A stretch of 64,000 bases of DNA from Cytobacillus luteolus (GCF_017873715.1 NZ_JAGGKM010000005.1:310001-374000); one strand, 5' to 3'; numbered from the stretch's first letter, positions 55,499 through 64,000 are shown. A program made the numbers and translations. The notes: a model not told the origin generated them from the sequence alone.

Positions 55499-56479
55499 AT
55501 GAAGAAAGCAAAACAACCTAGAATTGTCATAATCGGTGGGGGAACAGGGCTTTCCGTTTTACTTAGAGGGTTAAAAAAGTATCCTCTCGATATTACTGCG
55601 ATTGTAACCGTTGCGGATGATGGTGGCAGCTCTGGTAGACTTCGTGATGAGATGGATATTCCTCCACCTGGGGATATACGGAATGTAATAGCGGCATTGT
55701 CAGATGTAGAACCCTTAGTTGAAGAGTTGTTTCAGCATCGATTTAAAAATGGAAGTGGGTTGTCTGGGCATTCACTTGGCAATCTAATTCTAGCAGCAAT
55801 GACAACAATTACAGGTGATTTCGTACATGCTATAAGTGAGATGAGCAAGGTGTTAAACGTACGAGGACGAGTGTTACCTGCTGCAAACAGAAGTGTTATA
55901 TTACATGCCGAAATGGAAGATGGAACAGTTGTTTCTGGGGAGTCAAAAATTCCATACTCAGGTAAGGAAATTAAACGAGTCTTTCTAACACCTCAAGACA
56001 TTGAACCAGTGAATGAAACCTTGTCAGCGATCCGCGAAGCTGACTTGATTATTATTGGTCCTGGTAGTCTATATACAAGTATTCTTCCAAACTTACTAGT
56101 GCCAAAAATCGGAGAAGAAGTCATAAAAGCTAAAGCAAAAAAGGTTTATATATGTAACGTGATGACTCAGGCTGGTGAGACCTTAAATTACACAGCAAGT
56201 GATCATGTAAAAGCCTTATATCAACATATGAATACATCATTTCTTGATATGATTTTAGTGAATGATGAAGGAATTCCTGATAAAATTAAGGCGAAATATG
56301 CAAAAGAGCTTGCACAATCCGTTGATTACGACCTGCAGCGCCTTTCTGAACTAGGCCTTGAAATCATCCATGGCAATATTATTAGTTACGAAGACGAAGT
56401 GATACGTCATGATACGTCCAAAGTAGCTTCAATCTTATATAAATTAGTTGATTCAGCCCGTGTTTTAGAGGGGAATTAA
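55499..56479 (+). CDS. glmR: GlmR/YvcK, regulator of cell-wall precursor flux
   Basis: This 326-residue protein begins KQPRIVIIGGGTGLSVLLRG with the UDP-sugar binding GGGTG motif, then ADDGGSSGRLRDEMDIPPPG, LGNLILAAMTTITGDF and IIGPGSLYTSILPNLLV. In B. subtilis YvcK (GlmR) binds UDP-GlcNAc and stimulates GlmS, supporting wall synthesis on gluconeogenic carbon. The neighbours rapZ and crh fit a carbon/cell-wall link. Confidence 0.95.
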   Translation: MKKAKQPRIVIIGGGTGLSVLLRGLKKYPLDITAIVTVADDGGSSGRLRDEMDIPPPGDIRNVIAALSDVEPLVEELFQHRFKNGSGLSGHSLGNLILAAMTTITGDFVHAISEMSKVLNVRGRVLPAANRSVILHAEMEDGTVVSGESKIPYSGKEIKRVFLTPQDIEPVNETLSAIREADLIIIGPGSLYTSILPNLLVPKIGEEVIKAKAKKVYICNVMTQAGETLNYTASDHVKALYQHMNTSFLDMILVNDEGIPDKIKAKYAKELAQSVDYDLQRLSELGLEIIHGNIISYEDEVIRHDTSKVASILYKLVDSARVLEGN

Positions 56480-56549
56480 TTTACGAAATCATTTATAATA
56501 AAAAGTGCAAACGGATGCACTTTCTAACCATCTACACGGGGGTGATGTT

Positions 56550-57506
56550 GTGTCATTTGCATCAGAGACAAAGAAAGAACTTACAAATATACAATTAAAG
56601 CCTTGCTGTGTTCATGCTGAACTATCTGCTTTAATTCGAATGAATGGCTCACTCTCCTTTTCGAATAGAAAACTAGTCCTAGATATTCAAACGGAAAATG
56701 CAGCAATTGCCCGTAGAATATATACATTATTAAAAGCAGAATACAGTGTAACAATTGAGCTACTTGTTCGTAAAAAGATGAGACTGAAAAAAAATAATGT
56801 TTATATCGTTCGCCTTGTAGAGCGCGCACAGGAAATTCTAGAAGATTTAAAGATCGTTAACAGCGATGAGGGCTTTTCGTTTTTATATGATATTTCAAAG
56901 GAGCTCATTGCTAAAAAGTGCTGTAAACGTTCCTATCTACGAGGGGCATTTTTAGCAGGCGGTTCTGTTAATAACCCAGAAACATCGTCTTATCATCTAG
57001 AAATTTTCTCACTCTACAAAGAACATATTGAATCCTTGTGTGAATTAATGAATTCTTTTGGCTTAAATGCAAAAACACTAGAGCGCAAAAAAGGGTATAT
57101 TACTTATCTTAAAGAAGCAGAAAGAATTACTGAATTTTTGAATATAATTGGGGCTCATAGTGCATTGCTTCGCTTTGAAGATATAAGAATTGTTCGCGAT
57201 ATGAGAAATTCCGTGAACCGTCTTGTAAACTGTGAGACAGCCAATTTAAATAAAACGATTGGTGCTGCACTGCGACAGGTTGAAAATATTCGATTCATAG
57301 AATCAACTGTTGGTCTAACTGCATTGCCAGAGAAGCTTCGTGAAATTGCAGAGCTTCGTGTTAATTATGCTGATGTCACTTTAAAAGAACTCGGAGAAAT
57401 GGTTTCAACAGGAAAAATCAGTAAATCAGGAATCAATCACCGCTTGCGGAAGATTGACGAAATAGCAGATAAAATACGTGCCGGACATCCGATTTCAGAT
57501 AACTAA
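56550..57506 (+). CDS. whiA: WhiA-family DNA-binding protein
   Basis: This 318-residue protein starts at GTG 56550 (SD GGGGGTGAT), giving (M)[19 protein letters not shown] as in B. subtilis. It has a LAGLIDADG-like N-terminal domain ([20 protein letters not shown]) and a C-terminal HTH ([20 protein letters not shown], then RLRKIDEIA). WhiA controls sporulation in Streptomyces and affects division and chromosome segregation in B. subtilis. Confidence 0.96.
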   Translation: MSFASETKKELTNIQLKPCCVHAELSALIRMNGSLSFSNRKLVLDIQTENAAIARRIYTLLKAEYSVTIELLVRKKMRLKKNNVYIVRLVERAQEILEDLKIVNSDEGFSFLYDISKELIAKKCCKRSYLRGAFLAGGSVNNPETSSYHLEIFSLYKEHIESLCELMNSFGLNAKTLERKKGYITYLKEAERITEFLNIIGAHSALLRFEDIRIVRDMRNSVNRLVNCETANLNKTIGAALRQVENIRFIESTVGLTALPEKLREIAELRVNYADVTLKELGEMVSTGKISKSGINHRLRKIDEIADKIRAGHPISDN

Positions 57507-57535
57507 AAAACAAAAAAATAGAGGAGGAATTCACA

Positions 57536-57793
57536 ATGGTTGAAAAACAAGTAGAGGTATTATTAAAAACAGGTTTACAGGCGCGTCCAGCTGCCCTTTT
57601 CGTTCAAGAGGCAAATAAGTATTCTTCAGATATTTTCCTAGAGAAAGATGGCAAAAAGGTAAATGCGAAAAGTATCATGGGTCTAATGAGCTTAGCAGTC
57701 GGCTCTAGAGCTACAATTACGTTAGCTGCTGATGGTAATGATGAAGCAGAAGCTTTAGAAGCTTTAGCAACATTTGTACAACAAGAAGGATAA
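57536..57793 (+). CDS. crh: HPr-like catabolite repression protein Crh
   Basis: This 85-residue HPr paralogue has Gln15 (KTGLQARPAA) in place of the PTS phosphorylation His15, and keeps the regulatory Ser46 (AKSIMGLMSL). It therefore cannot carry PTS phosphate but can be phosphorylated by HprK and act with CcpA. This residue pattern separates it clearly from HPr. It is the last gene of its operon and is followed by a terminator. Confidence 0.98.
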   Translation: MVEKQVEVLLKTGLQARPAALFVQEANKYSSDIFLEKDGKKVNAKSIMGLMSLAVGSRATITLAADGNDEAEALEALATFVQQEG

Positions 57794-57799
57794 ATGAGG

Positions 57800-57837
57800 A
57801 AAGGCCAATCACGGTTAAGTGAGGGGGCCTTTTTTTG
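57800..57837 (+). terminator. Intrinsic terminator after crh
   Basis: AAAGGCC (57800-57806) pairs with GGCCTTT (57826-57832), with inner CAC/GTG pairing, then T. Confidence 0.8.
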
Positions 57838-57849
57838 TTCACCTAAAAT

Positions 57850-58125
57850 GCAAGAACGAGTCTGTTCCCTGGTTGATTCGGACAGGTTGAGTGATGGAGT
57901 ACAGGAACGAATCTGAATTCGAGGCTGATTGGGGCAGGTTGAGTGATGGAGAACAGGAACGAGTCTGAATTCAAGGCTGATTCGGACAGGTTGAGTGAAG
58001 GAGTACAGGAACGAGTCTGAATCCAGAGGTGATTCGTACAGGTTGAGCGAGTGAATGCAGGAACGAGTCCGAATCCAGAGGTGATTGGGACAGGTTGAGC
58101 GAGAAATAAAAGAACGAGTCGAAAT
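57850..58125 (-). repeat. Array of 52-bp units with palindromic core (array 2, about 6 units, reverse orientation)
   Basis: GAGTC(T)GAAT-type segments start near 57858, 57909, 57961, 58013, 58065 and 58116 (51-52 bp apart). On the minus strand a unit reads AACCTGTCCGAATCAGCC, TTGAATTCAGACTCGTT, then linker CCTGTACTCCATCACTC. This aligns with array 1 (4857-5481) in core and linker, so it is the same family inverted. Long minus-strand frames here are artefacts. Confidence 0.88.
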
Positions 58126-58144
58126 CCAAATCCCAATCACCACA

Positions 58145-58179
58145 CAAAAAAGGTGTCCCTACAAACTAAGGGACACCTT
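58145..58179 (-). terminator. Terminator of clpP
   Basis: On the minus strand AAGGTGTCCCT (58179-58169) pairs perfectly with AGGGACACCTT (58160-58150), then T. Confidence 0.92.
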
Positions 58180-58194
58180 CCTCATCTTATACTT

Positions 58195-58800
58195 TTATTT
58201 ACTAGCAGGACCTTCATCAGGCTTTCTTGTTAACACTTGATCAATTAGTCCATAATCAAGAGCTTTTTCAGCAGTCATAAAGTTATCGCGCTCTGTATCA
58301 CGCTCAATCACTTCTAATGGCTGACCTGTACGCTCTGAAAGGATTGTATTAAGCTTATCACGTAAGAATAGAATACGTTTAGCTGCAATTTCAATTTCAG
58401 TTGCTTGCCCTTGTGCTCCACCAAGTGGTTGGTGAATCATTACTTCACTGTTAGGAAGTGCAAAACGTTTTCCTTTTTCACCAGCTGCTAATAGGAAAGC
58501 TCCCATAGAAGCTGCCATACCGATACAAATTGTAGACACTTTTGGCTTGATAAACTGCATTGTGTCATAAATAGCCATACCAGCTGTGATAGATCCACCT
58601 GGGCTATTGATGTAAAGTGAGATATCTTTTTCTGGATCTTCTGCAGCTAGGAATAATAATTGAGAAACGATTGAGTTTGCAACATTATCGTCAATTGCGC
58701 TACCTAACATAATAATACGGTCTTTTAAAAGACGTGAGTAGATATCGTATGCGCGTTCGCCACGGTTTGTTTGTTCAATGACTGTAGGTATTAAGTTCAT
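58195..58800 (-). CDS. clpP: ATP-dependent Clp protease proteolytic subunit
   Basis: This 201-residue protein starts at the ATG ending at 58800 (SD GGAGGA), so 25 codons of open frame upstream are excluded. The catalytic triad is Ser98 (GMAASMGAF), His123 (MIHQPLGG) and Asp172 (TERDNF), the standard ClpP numbers. Tetradecameric ClpP works with ClpX and ClpC in protein quality control. The promoter overlaps CtsR heptads. Confidence 0.98.
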   Translation of the reverse strand: MNLIPTVIEQTNRGERAYDIYSRLLKDRIIMLGSAIDDNVANSIVSQLLFLAAEDPEKDISLYINSPGGSITAGMAIYDTMQFIKPKVSTICIGMAASMGAFLLAAGEKGKRFALPNSEVMIHQPLGGAQGQATEIEIAAKRILFLRDKLNTILSERTGQPLEVIERDTERDNFMTAEKALDYGLIDQVLTRKPDEGPASK

Positions 58801-58846
58801 GTAAATTGTTCCTCCTTTAATTAGTTCTTCAAATATGTATATGTTT

Positions 58847-58875
58847 ATCATACAACTAAGGTCAACTAAGGTCAA
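58847..58875 (-). promoter_or_regulatory. SigA promoter of clpP
   Basis: On the minus strand TTGACC (58875-58870) and TATGAT (58852-58847) are 17 bp apart, ~50 bp upstream of the start. The -35 lies in the CtsR operator. Confidence 0.85.
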
Positions 58876-58885
58876 ACGAAAGGTC
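58859..58885. promoter_or_regulatory. CtsR operator of clpP (three heptad-like repeats)
   Basis: AGGTCAA CTA AGGTCAAA CGAA AGGTC on the plus strand matches the CtsR heptad repeat (RGTCAAA spaced by 3) twice, plus a partial third. It covers the clpP -35, so CtsR would block transcription until heat or other protein stress. Confidence 0.9.
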
Positions 58886-58952
58886 TTGCTACCACTATCC
58901 TATTTCTACTGAGGGGTAGTTATTACCTCTTTTTAATATGCAAATTGTATCT

Positions 58953-59086
58953 TGCCCGTTCCTTTGCGCTTCAGGCACTTGCTTTCCGCGGGGAGGAAGT
59001 CGAGCCTCCTCGGCGTTGCCGCCTGTGGGGTCTCGACCTTTCCTCATCTCCCGCAGGAGTCAAGTGCCTTCCGCTCCAATCCACTC
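58953..59086 (-). repeat. GC-rich ~130-bp inverted repeat, copy A5 (reverse)
   Basis: It starts GCCCGTTCCTTTGCGCTTCA, continues GGCACTTGCTTTCCGCGGGG and ends AGTCAAGTGCCTTCCGCTCC. It has the same orientation as A3 and is nearly identical to A1-A3. Confidence 0.9.
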
Positions 59087-59158
59087 ATATAAATAATAAA
59101 GTTACAAATCAAAACAGTACTCAAAGGACCTTAGTAAATTATATGTAAAAAGTAAAAC

Positions 59159-59193
59159 CACAATCACCATGATACCCTTGATTGTGATTTTTT
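59159..59193 (+). terminator. Terminator-like hairpin between repeat A5 and tRNA-Arg
   Basis: CACAATCA (59159-59166) pairs with TGATTGTG (59179-59186), then ATTTTTT. No plus-strand gene precedes it. Confidence 0.65.
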
Positions 59194-59209
59194 AACCCTT
59201 TAAAATGTC

Positions 59210-59238
59210 TTGCAATGGAAATAAATCTAACTTATAAT
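59210..59238 (+). promoter_or_regulatory. SigA promoter of tRNA-Arg
   Basis: TTGCAA (59210-59215) and TATAAT (59233-59238) are 17 bp apart, 30 bp upstream of the tRNA 5' end. Confidence 0.85.
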
Positions 59239-59268
59239 GATGAATGCAGTGTTTACATTTATTGTAAT

Positions 59269-59340
59269 GCCCTCGTAGTGTAGTGGATAGCACAAGAGAT
59301 TCCGGTTCTCTTAGGGTGGGTTCGAATCCTGTCGAGGGCG
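59269..59340 (+). tRNA. tRNA-Arg, anticodon CCG
   Basis: Acceptor stem GCCCTCG (59269-59275) pairs with CGAGGGC (59333-59339) and a G discriminator follows; CCA is not encoded. Anticodon stem AGAGA/TCTCT encloses loop TTCCGGT with anticodon CCG, reading CGG arginine codons. T-loop TTCGAAT is canonical, but the outer T-stem pairs are G:U-type. B. subtilis also has a single tRNA-Arg here near clpP. Confidence 0.93.
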
Positions 59341-59347
59341 TAAAAAT

Positions 59348-59385
59348 AACCGTTTTACCTTTTTAGAGGTAAGACGGTTTTTGTT
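59348..59385. terminator. Bidirectional terminator after tRNA-Arg
   Basis: AACCGTTTTACC (59348-59359) pairs with GGTAAGACGGTT (59368-59379), then TTTTG; the minus strand also has a T run, serving the small convergent gene. Confidence 0.88.
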
Positions 59386-59390
59386 TTTTG

Positions 59391-59567
59391 TTATGCATCT
59401 TTATATCCAATTGTACCATCGTAGTCTGCTTCATCAACTGGATTCACACGCCACATTTGCTGGATTGGGTCAAATTCCTCACCGAATTCTTCGCTAAATC
59501 CTTTTTCTTTTGCCTCTGCTAGTGTTCCTGTCAATGGACCAGCGTATATAACTTCATTTTTTCTCAT
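59391..59567 (-). CDS. Small acidic protein of unknown function, 58 residues
   Basis: It starts at the ATG ending at 59567 behind GGGGGGATG; nine further codons upstream are excluded. The sequence is MRKNEVIYAGPLTGTLAEAK, then an acidic part (EFGEEFDPIQQMWRVNPVDE) ending DGTIGYKDA. It has no TM helix and no known family. Strong SD and bidirectional terminator support a real gene. Confidence 0.65.
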   Translation of the reverse strand: MRKNEVIYAGPLTGTLAEAKEKGFSEEFGEEFDPIQQMWRVNPVDEADYDGTIGYKDA

Positions 59568-59723
59568 AATTACATCCCCCCTTACAATTAGCATCTATCT
59601 CTCGTTTTAAAAAATACATACGAAAAGTCATTCCCAACAATTTGCCATTCACCATACAAGGAGGATGATGTAAAATAAGATACAAATGGCTTTTGAAAGG
59701 GCATACAGTGAGGAGGGGTGTGA

Positions 59724-61040
59724 ATGAATATGAGAGTAGGGTTATTTCAACAACAGTCACTAAAGTTAACAATGACAAAAGAATTAACACAAGCTATTAC
59801 GTTACTACAATATTCTTCACTCGAGCTGTCTGAATTTTTACAGGAGCAGACCCTTGAAAACCCACTAATCGAAATTTCTGGCGCAGAAGCTAATTTATAT
59901 AGTAAGAAGAAAGCACCATTAAAAAGAGCAGAAAGAATGAATCCCTTAGATTTTGTCGACTTACACCAAAAAACCTTACATCAACACTTAAGTGAACAGG
60001 TGTCTTTAATTAAACTAGAGCCATATCAGCGTAAAATCGCTGAATATATCATTGATTTATTAGACCATAATGGATATTTAACAATGGACAGTGATGAAAT
60101 TGCTGCAAATCTTTCTATAACTGAAGAGTTAGTGGAAAATACATTGAATTTAATAAAAAATTTAGATCCTGCAGGAGTTGGAGCTAGAAGTGTGAAGGAA
60201 TCTTTACTGCTTCAACTTAAAAGACTTCCTAATAGACATCGATCTGCTGAAGATATAATTAGTAATCATTTTGACTTATTCGCCTCCAAATCATGGAGAG
60301 AGCTTTCGAAGCAAACTTCTTATGATTTAAAAACAATCCAGGAGGTTAGTGATCTTATCGTTACACTGAACCCTCGTCCGGGTAATGCCTTTTATGACGG
60401 GAAACAAGATTACATTACTCCTGATCTTTCTGTCACTGTAGAAAATGGGAATATTGAAATTAACTTACATGATGAGTTGTTACCTAAGGTCTCACTTAAT
60501 CTCCAGTATTATAACTCGCTGGAAACAGTAAACGATGCACAAGCCCGTTCGTACTTAAAAGAAAAGGCACAACAATGTCAATGGATTATAAAAAGTCTAG
60601 AGCAACGAAAACAGACAATCTTACATGTTATGAATGAAATTATTCAAAGACAACCTGATTATTTTTTAAAAGGGACTACCTATTTAAGACCCCTTACGAT
60701 GAAGGAAGTTGCTGACGCGATCGATGTACATGAATCAACTGTTAGTCGTACATGTCGTGATAAGTATGTTCAGACTCCTTATGGCGTAGTGGAAATGAAG
60801 TCTTTTTTTAGTAGTGCAATCCAAACAGCCAATTCAGGTGAAGAAACATCTTCAGCAGGGGTTAAGGAAATGATTGAAAAAATCGTTTCAGAAGAAGATA
60901 AAAAGAAACCATTATCCGACCAGAAAATTGTGGAAATATTAAAAGATGAGCATAACATAGTGGTTTCAAGACGAACCATTGCAAAATATCGTGATCAACT
61001 TGGGATTCTATCCTCTTCACAAAGAAAAAGATATGATTAA
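59724..61040 (+). CDS. rpoN: RNA polymerase sigma-54 factor
   Basis: This 438-residue protein (SigL in B. subtilis) starts at ATG 59724 or 59730 after AGGAGGGG. It has the Q-rich N-terminal activator-binding region (LFQQQSLKLTMTKELTQAIT), a core-binding region (NLDPAGVGARSVKE), an HTH (MKEVADAIDVHESTVSRTCR) and the RpoN box SRRTIAKYRDQ near the end. It directs -24/-12 promoters that need enhancer-binding activators. Confidence 0.96.
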   Translation: MNMRVGLFQQQSLKLTMTKELTQAITLLQYSSLELSEFLQEQTLENPLIEISGAEANLYSKKKAPLKRAERMNPLDFVDLHQKTLHQHLSEQVSLIKLEPYQRKIAEYIIDLLDHNGYLTMDSDEIAANLSITEELVENTLNLIKNLDPAGVGARSVKESLLLQLKRLPNRHRSAEDIISNHFDLFASKSWRELSKQTSYDLKTIQEVSDLIVTLNPRPGNAFYDGKQDYITPDLSVTVENGNIEINLHDELLPKVSLNLQYYNSLETVNDAQARSYLKEKAQQCQWIIKSLEQRKQTILHVMNEIIQRQPDYFLKGTTYLRPLTMKEVADAIDVHESTVSRTCRDKYVQTPYGVVEMKSFFSSAIQTANSGEETSSAGVKEMIEKIVSEEDKKKPLSDQKIVEILKDEHNIVVSRRTIAKYRDQLGILSSSQRKRYD

Positions 61041-61058
61041 TGTTAGGATGTGTTTCAC

Positions 61059-61316
61059 TTGGAAAAAACAAAAATCATCATGTATTCAAAACTAGATTGT
61101 CCTCTTTGTATGAAAGCAAAAGTAGTTCTTGAGAAATTAGGGGAAGAATTTCCTATAACAATTGAAGAAGTTGATATATATCAGGATGATGTCCTGTTAG
61201 AGAAATATCAAATCATGATTCCAGTCGTTGAAATTGATGGTGAAGAGATTACTTATGGAATTGTCGATAAAGATTCAATAAGAAAGCGTTTACTTGATAA
61301 AACGCCTATTGAATAA
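61059..61316 (+). CDS. Glutaredoxin-like thiol protein
   Basis: This 85-residue protein starts at TTG 61059 (AGGATG at 61045-61050 is the SD; GTG 61050 overlaps it). The thioredoxin fold has redox motif CPLC (KLDCPLCMKAKVVLEKLGEE), a cis-Pro region MIPVVEIDGEEITYG and ends with a helix. It belongs to the glutaredoxin-like DUF836 family often found upstream of cggR in Bacilli. Substrate unknown. Confidence 0.87.
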   Translation: MEKTKIIMYSKLDCPLCMKAKVVLEKLGEEFPITIEEVDIYQDDVLLEKYQIMIPVVEIDGEEITYGIVDKDSIRKRLLDKTPIE

Positions 61317-61354
61317 CGTTTTTACTACTGATAGAATATACTTGTAAAGATAGA

Positions 61355-61391
61355 AATCATTGATGAAGTAGCCTTCAGTGATTTTTTTTAC
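61355..61391 (+). terminator. Terminator between the glutaredoxin-like gene and cggR
   Basis: AATCATTGA (61355-61363) pairs with TCAGTGATT (61375-61383), followed by seven T. Confidence 0.85.
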
Positions 61392-61397
61392 GACTAG

Positions 61398-61436
61398 TGG
61401 GACATAATATGTCATATAGGGACATAAAATGTCCCG
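61398..61436. promoter_or_regulatory. CggR operator
   Basis: Two direct repeats of a GGGACAT-n-ATGTC(CC) dyad: GGGACATAATATGTC (61399-61413) and GGGACATAAAATGTCCC (61419-61435). This matches the tandem CggR operator of the B. subtilis gapA operon. Fructose-1,6-bisphosphate releases CggR. Confidence 0.9.
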
Positions 61437-61459
61437 TCTGGTAAAAAGGGGAAATTTCA

Positions 61460-62485
61460 GTGAAGTCAATTCTTGAGATTCAAAGTAAATTGTTACCTGA
61501 TTTACTTGAAGTTATGCAGAAGCGTTACAATATCCTGAAATACATACGGTTGATGCAACCTATTGGAAGAAGAAGCTTATCTACAAGTCTTGAACTTACT
61601 GAACGAATTCTTCGGGCCGAAGTTCAATTTTTGAAAGATCAAGACCTTATCGATATAGGTTCATCCGGTATGAGTCTAACAGAAGAAGGAACGATTTTGT
61701 TTCTTCAACTAGAGGAATTGATGAAAGAAGTATCTGGTTTAAAAGTTTTGGAATCAAAACTGAAGAAAAAATTAAAACTAAGAGATGTTATCGTTGTTTC
61801 AGGAGATAGTGATGTTTTCCCTTGGGTAAAAAAAGAAATGGGAAGAGCTACTATTACAAGGATGAAGGAGTACCTAACAGATAGAAATATCATTGCTGTA
61901 ACAGGTGGAACAACCCTTGCTGCTGTAGCTGAGATGATGACTGCCGATTTTAAAAATCGCGATATGCTCTTCGTGCCAGCCCGTGGTGGTTTAGGTGAAC
62001 ATGTTGAAAATCAAGCAAATACAATCTGCGCAAAAATGGCAGAGAAGGCAGTAGGTAATTACCGACTTTTACATGTACCAGATGTTGTAAGTCCTGATGC
62101 CTATCAATCTTTTGTAGCAGAACCCTCTATCCAAGATGTCCTTGATCTAATTAAGTCCTCAAGTATTGTTGTTCATGGTATTGGAGATGCTATAACAATG
62201 GCAGAACGTAGAAAAACCTCTCCAGAGGATGTACAGAAAATCATAGCGTCACATGGAGTTGCCGAGGCATTTGGTTATTATTTTAACCAAGAGGGTATTG
62301 TTGTTCATAAGGTTCAAACGATTGGTATTCAGCTTGAGCATTTAGACAAAATTGAACATGTTATTGCGGTTGCGGGTGGTGCTTCAAAGGCTAAGGCAAT
62401 TGAATCATACATGAAGCAAGCGCCTCATTCCATTTTAATTACAGATGAAGGTGCTGCCAATCAATTGGTAGAATCACATACTTAA
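61460..62485 (+). CDS. cggR: Central glycolytic genes regulator CggR
   Basis: This 341-residue SorC-family repressor starts at GTG 61460 (AAAGGGGA upstream). The N-terminal HTH (PIGRRSLSTSLELTERILRA) is followed by a sugar-phosphate-binding domain (VVSGDSDVFPWVKKEMGRA, TGGTTLAAVAEMMT, PARGGLGEHVENQANTICAK, VAGGASKAKAIESYM). It represses cggR-gapA-pgk when FBP is low. Its own operator lies just upstream. Confidence 0.97.
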   Translation: MKSILEIQSKLLPDLLEVMQKRYNILKYIRLMQPIGRRSLSTSLELTERILRAEVQFLKDQDLIDIGSSGMSLTEEGTILFLQLEELMKEVSGLKVLESKLKKKLKLRDVIVVSGDSDVFPWVKKEMGRATITRMKEYLTDRNIIAVTGGTTLAAVAEMMTADFKNRDMLFVPARGGLGEHVENQANTICAKMAEKAVGNYRLLHVPDVVSPDAYQSFVAEPSIQDVLDLIKSSSIVVHGIGDAITMAERRKTSPEDVQKIIASHGVAEAFGYYFNQEGIVVHKVQTIGIQLEHLDKIEHVIAVAGGASKAKAIESYMKQAPHSILITDEGAANQLVESHT

Positions 62486-62501
62486 AATTATTAATGTTTA
62501 G

Positions 62502-63533
<1,032 letters not shown>

Positions 63534-63620
63534 GATCGTTCTTCTGTCGAAAAATAGCCTTGGATTTTCTTGGTATATTAACCAAACTAATACTATAATA
63601 GATGTTGGTGTTAAACAAAG

Positions 63621-63653
63621 GGGAGAGGGGCAGATACCCCTCTCCTATTTTTA
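63621..63653 (+). terminator. Intrinsic terminator between gapA and pgk
   Basis: GGAGAGGGG (63622-63630) and CCCCTCTCC (63637-63645) form a perfect stem, then TATTTTT. It may make pgk expression partly independent or lower than gapA. Confidence 0.88.
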
Positions 63654-63664
63654 AGTATTAGAGG

Positions 63665-63811
63665 TTGTTCAAAAAGTCCGGGAAAAATAACTGTCGAATT
63701 TCTTCGTCAGCTTGCTCCTCCACTCCTCACGTATTATAAGCATACGCTCTGGTGCTCGGAGGCTGCACTTCCTCGAACTTCTCGGCTCTTTTTGTCCTCC
63801 TTCTTGAACAA
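63665..63811 (+). repeat. MITE-like ~147-bp element C between gapA and pgk
   Basis: Terminal inverted repeats TTGTTCAAAAAG (63665-63676) and CTTCTTGAACAA (63800-63811) bound a GC-richer interior (CTTGCTCCTCCACTCCTCAC, GTGCTCGGAGGCTGCACTTC). No ORF. I recognise the AGGTTGTTCAAAAAG type as common in Bacillaceae genomes; one copy is in this window. Confidence 0.7.
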
Positions 63812-63836
63812 ACAATATGGAAACGGAGGGTATTAA

Positions 63837-64000
63837 ATGAACAAAAAATCGGTTAGAGATATCGAAGTAAATGGAAAACGAGTATTTTGCCGTGTTGATT
63901 TTAATGTTCCGATGAAAGATGGCGCAGTTTCAGATGATACAAGAATCCGCGCAGCACTTCCTACCATTCAGTTTTTAACTGAAAAAGGCGCGAAGGTAAT
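63837..64000 (+). CDS. pgk: Phosphoglycerate kinase, N-terminal part
   Basis: It starts at ATG 63837 with SD GGAGGG (63825-63830) and runs off the window after 54 complete codons. The start [20 protein letters not shown] and [20 protein letters not shown], with the substrate-binding DFNVP and the R of DTRI, are typical PGK. It catalyses the ATP-generating step after GapA. Confidence 0.97.
   Translation, partial: MNKKSVRDIEVNGKRVFCRVDFNVPMKDGAVSDDTRIRAALPTIQFLTEKGAKV

Noticed and set aside
57536-57793. ptsH (HPr)
   Set aside because: Residue 15 is Gln and not the phosphorylated His, and the gene follows whiA, so it is crh.
57604-58143. Minus-strand frames of 179 and 97 codons
   Set aside because: They are made of array 2 repeats and antisense to crh, with no SD.

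Overview
The window is a 64 kb piece of the chromosomal backbone of a low-GC Gram-positive bacterium, almost certainly a member of the Bacillaceae outside the B. subtilis group. Gene order follows the B. subtilis block secA-prfB-yvjA-cccB-ftsE-ftsX-ctpB-minJ ... csbA-uvrB-uvrA-yvlABCD-hprK-lgt-yvoD-ppaX-yvoF-hisZGDBHAFI-yvcD-trxB-yvcI-rapZ-glmR-whiA-crh-clpP-tRNA(Arg)-rpoN-cggR-gapA-pgk, with strong Shine-Dalgarno sites, frequent TTG/GTG starts and T-rich intrinsic terminators. No phage, transposase, integrase, CRISPR-cas or plasmid gene was seen.

Layout. 1-9.5 kb: end of secA, prfB with its programmed +1 frameshift, a six-TM chemoreceptor-like protein, yvjA, the lipoprotein cytochrome cccB, ftsEX followed by an M23 endopeptidase, and a DUF4309-like lipoprotein. 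9.5-13.6 kb: an accessory module, with an ArsR-type regulator divergent from two quinone/NAD(P)H oxidoreductases, plus a GNAT and an unknown protein. 14-17 kb: ctpB and minJ. 17-26 kb: mixed accessory genes (Gly-rich repeat protein, YjiH-like membrane protein, GGDEF-EAL protein, HAD phosphatase, GNAT, MFS transporter with ArsR regulator). 26-34 kb: csbA, SOS-controlled uvrBA, yvlABCD. 34-40 kb: a diguanylate cyclase, a lipoprotein, and hprK-lgt-yvoD-ppaX-yvoF. 40-43 kb: adhE and a 75-codon ORF on the minus strand, with a perfect Rex box, placed between yvoF and the his operon. 43-50 kb: complete hisZGDBHAFI. 50-58 kb: yvcD, trxB and yvcI-rapZ-glmR-whiA-crh. 58-64 kb: clpP (CtsR control), tRNA-Arg(CCG), rpoN, a glutaredoxin-like gene, cggR (self operator), gapA and the start of pgk.

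Functionally the window is rich in carbon-flux control (HprK, PpaX, Crh, RapZ, GlmR, CggR-GapA, and Rex/possible CcpA sites near adhE), in envelope and division functions (SecA, FtsEX, an M23 hydrolase, CtpB, MinJ, Lgt, WhiA) and in stress or DNA repair (UvrBA, ClpP, TrxB).

The least explained part is the intergenic DNA. It holds (i) two arrays of a 52-bp unit with an imperfectly palindromic ~35-bp core, one family in opposite orientations at 4.9-5.5 kb and 57.9-58.1 kb; (ii) two unrelated degenerate arrays with ~21-bp period; (iii) five copies of a 27-bp palindrome, two of them inside the his operon; (iv) five copies of a ~130-bp GC-rich inverted repeat; (v) an element with paired CAAACGTTTG palindromes; and (vi) two terminators with no gene in front of them, one of which may end a C-rich small RNA.
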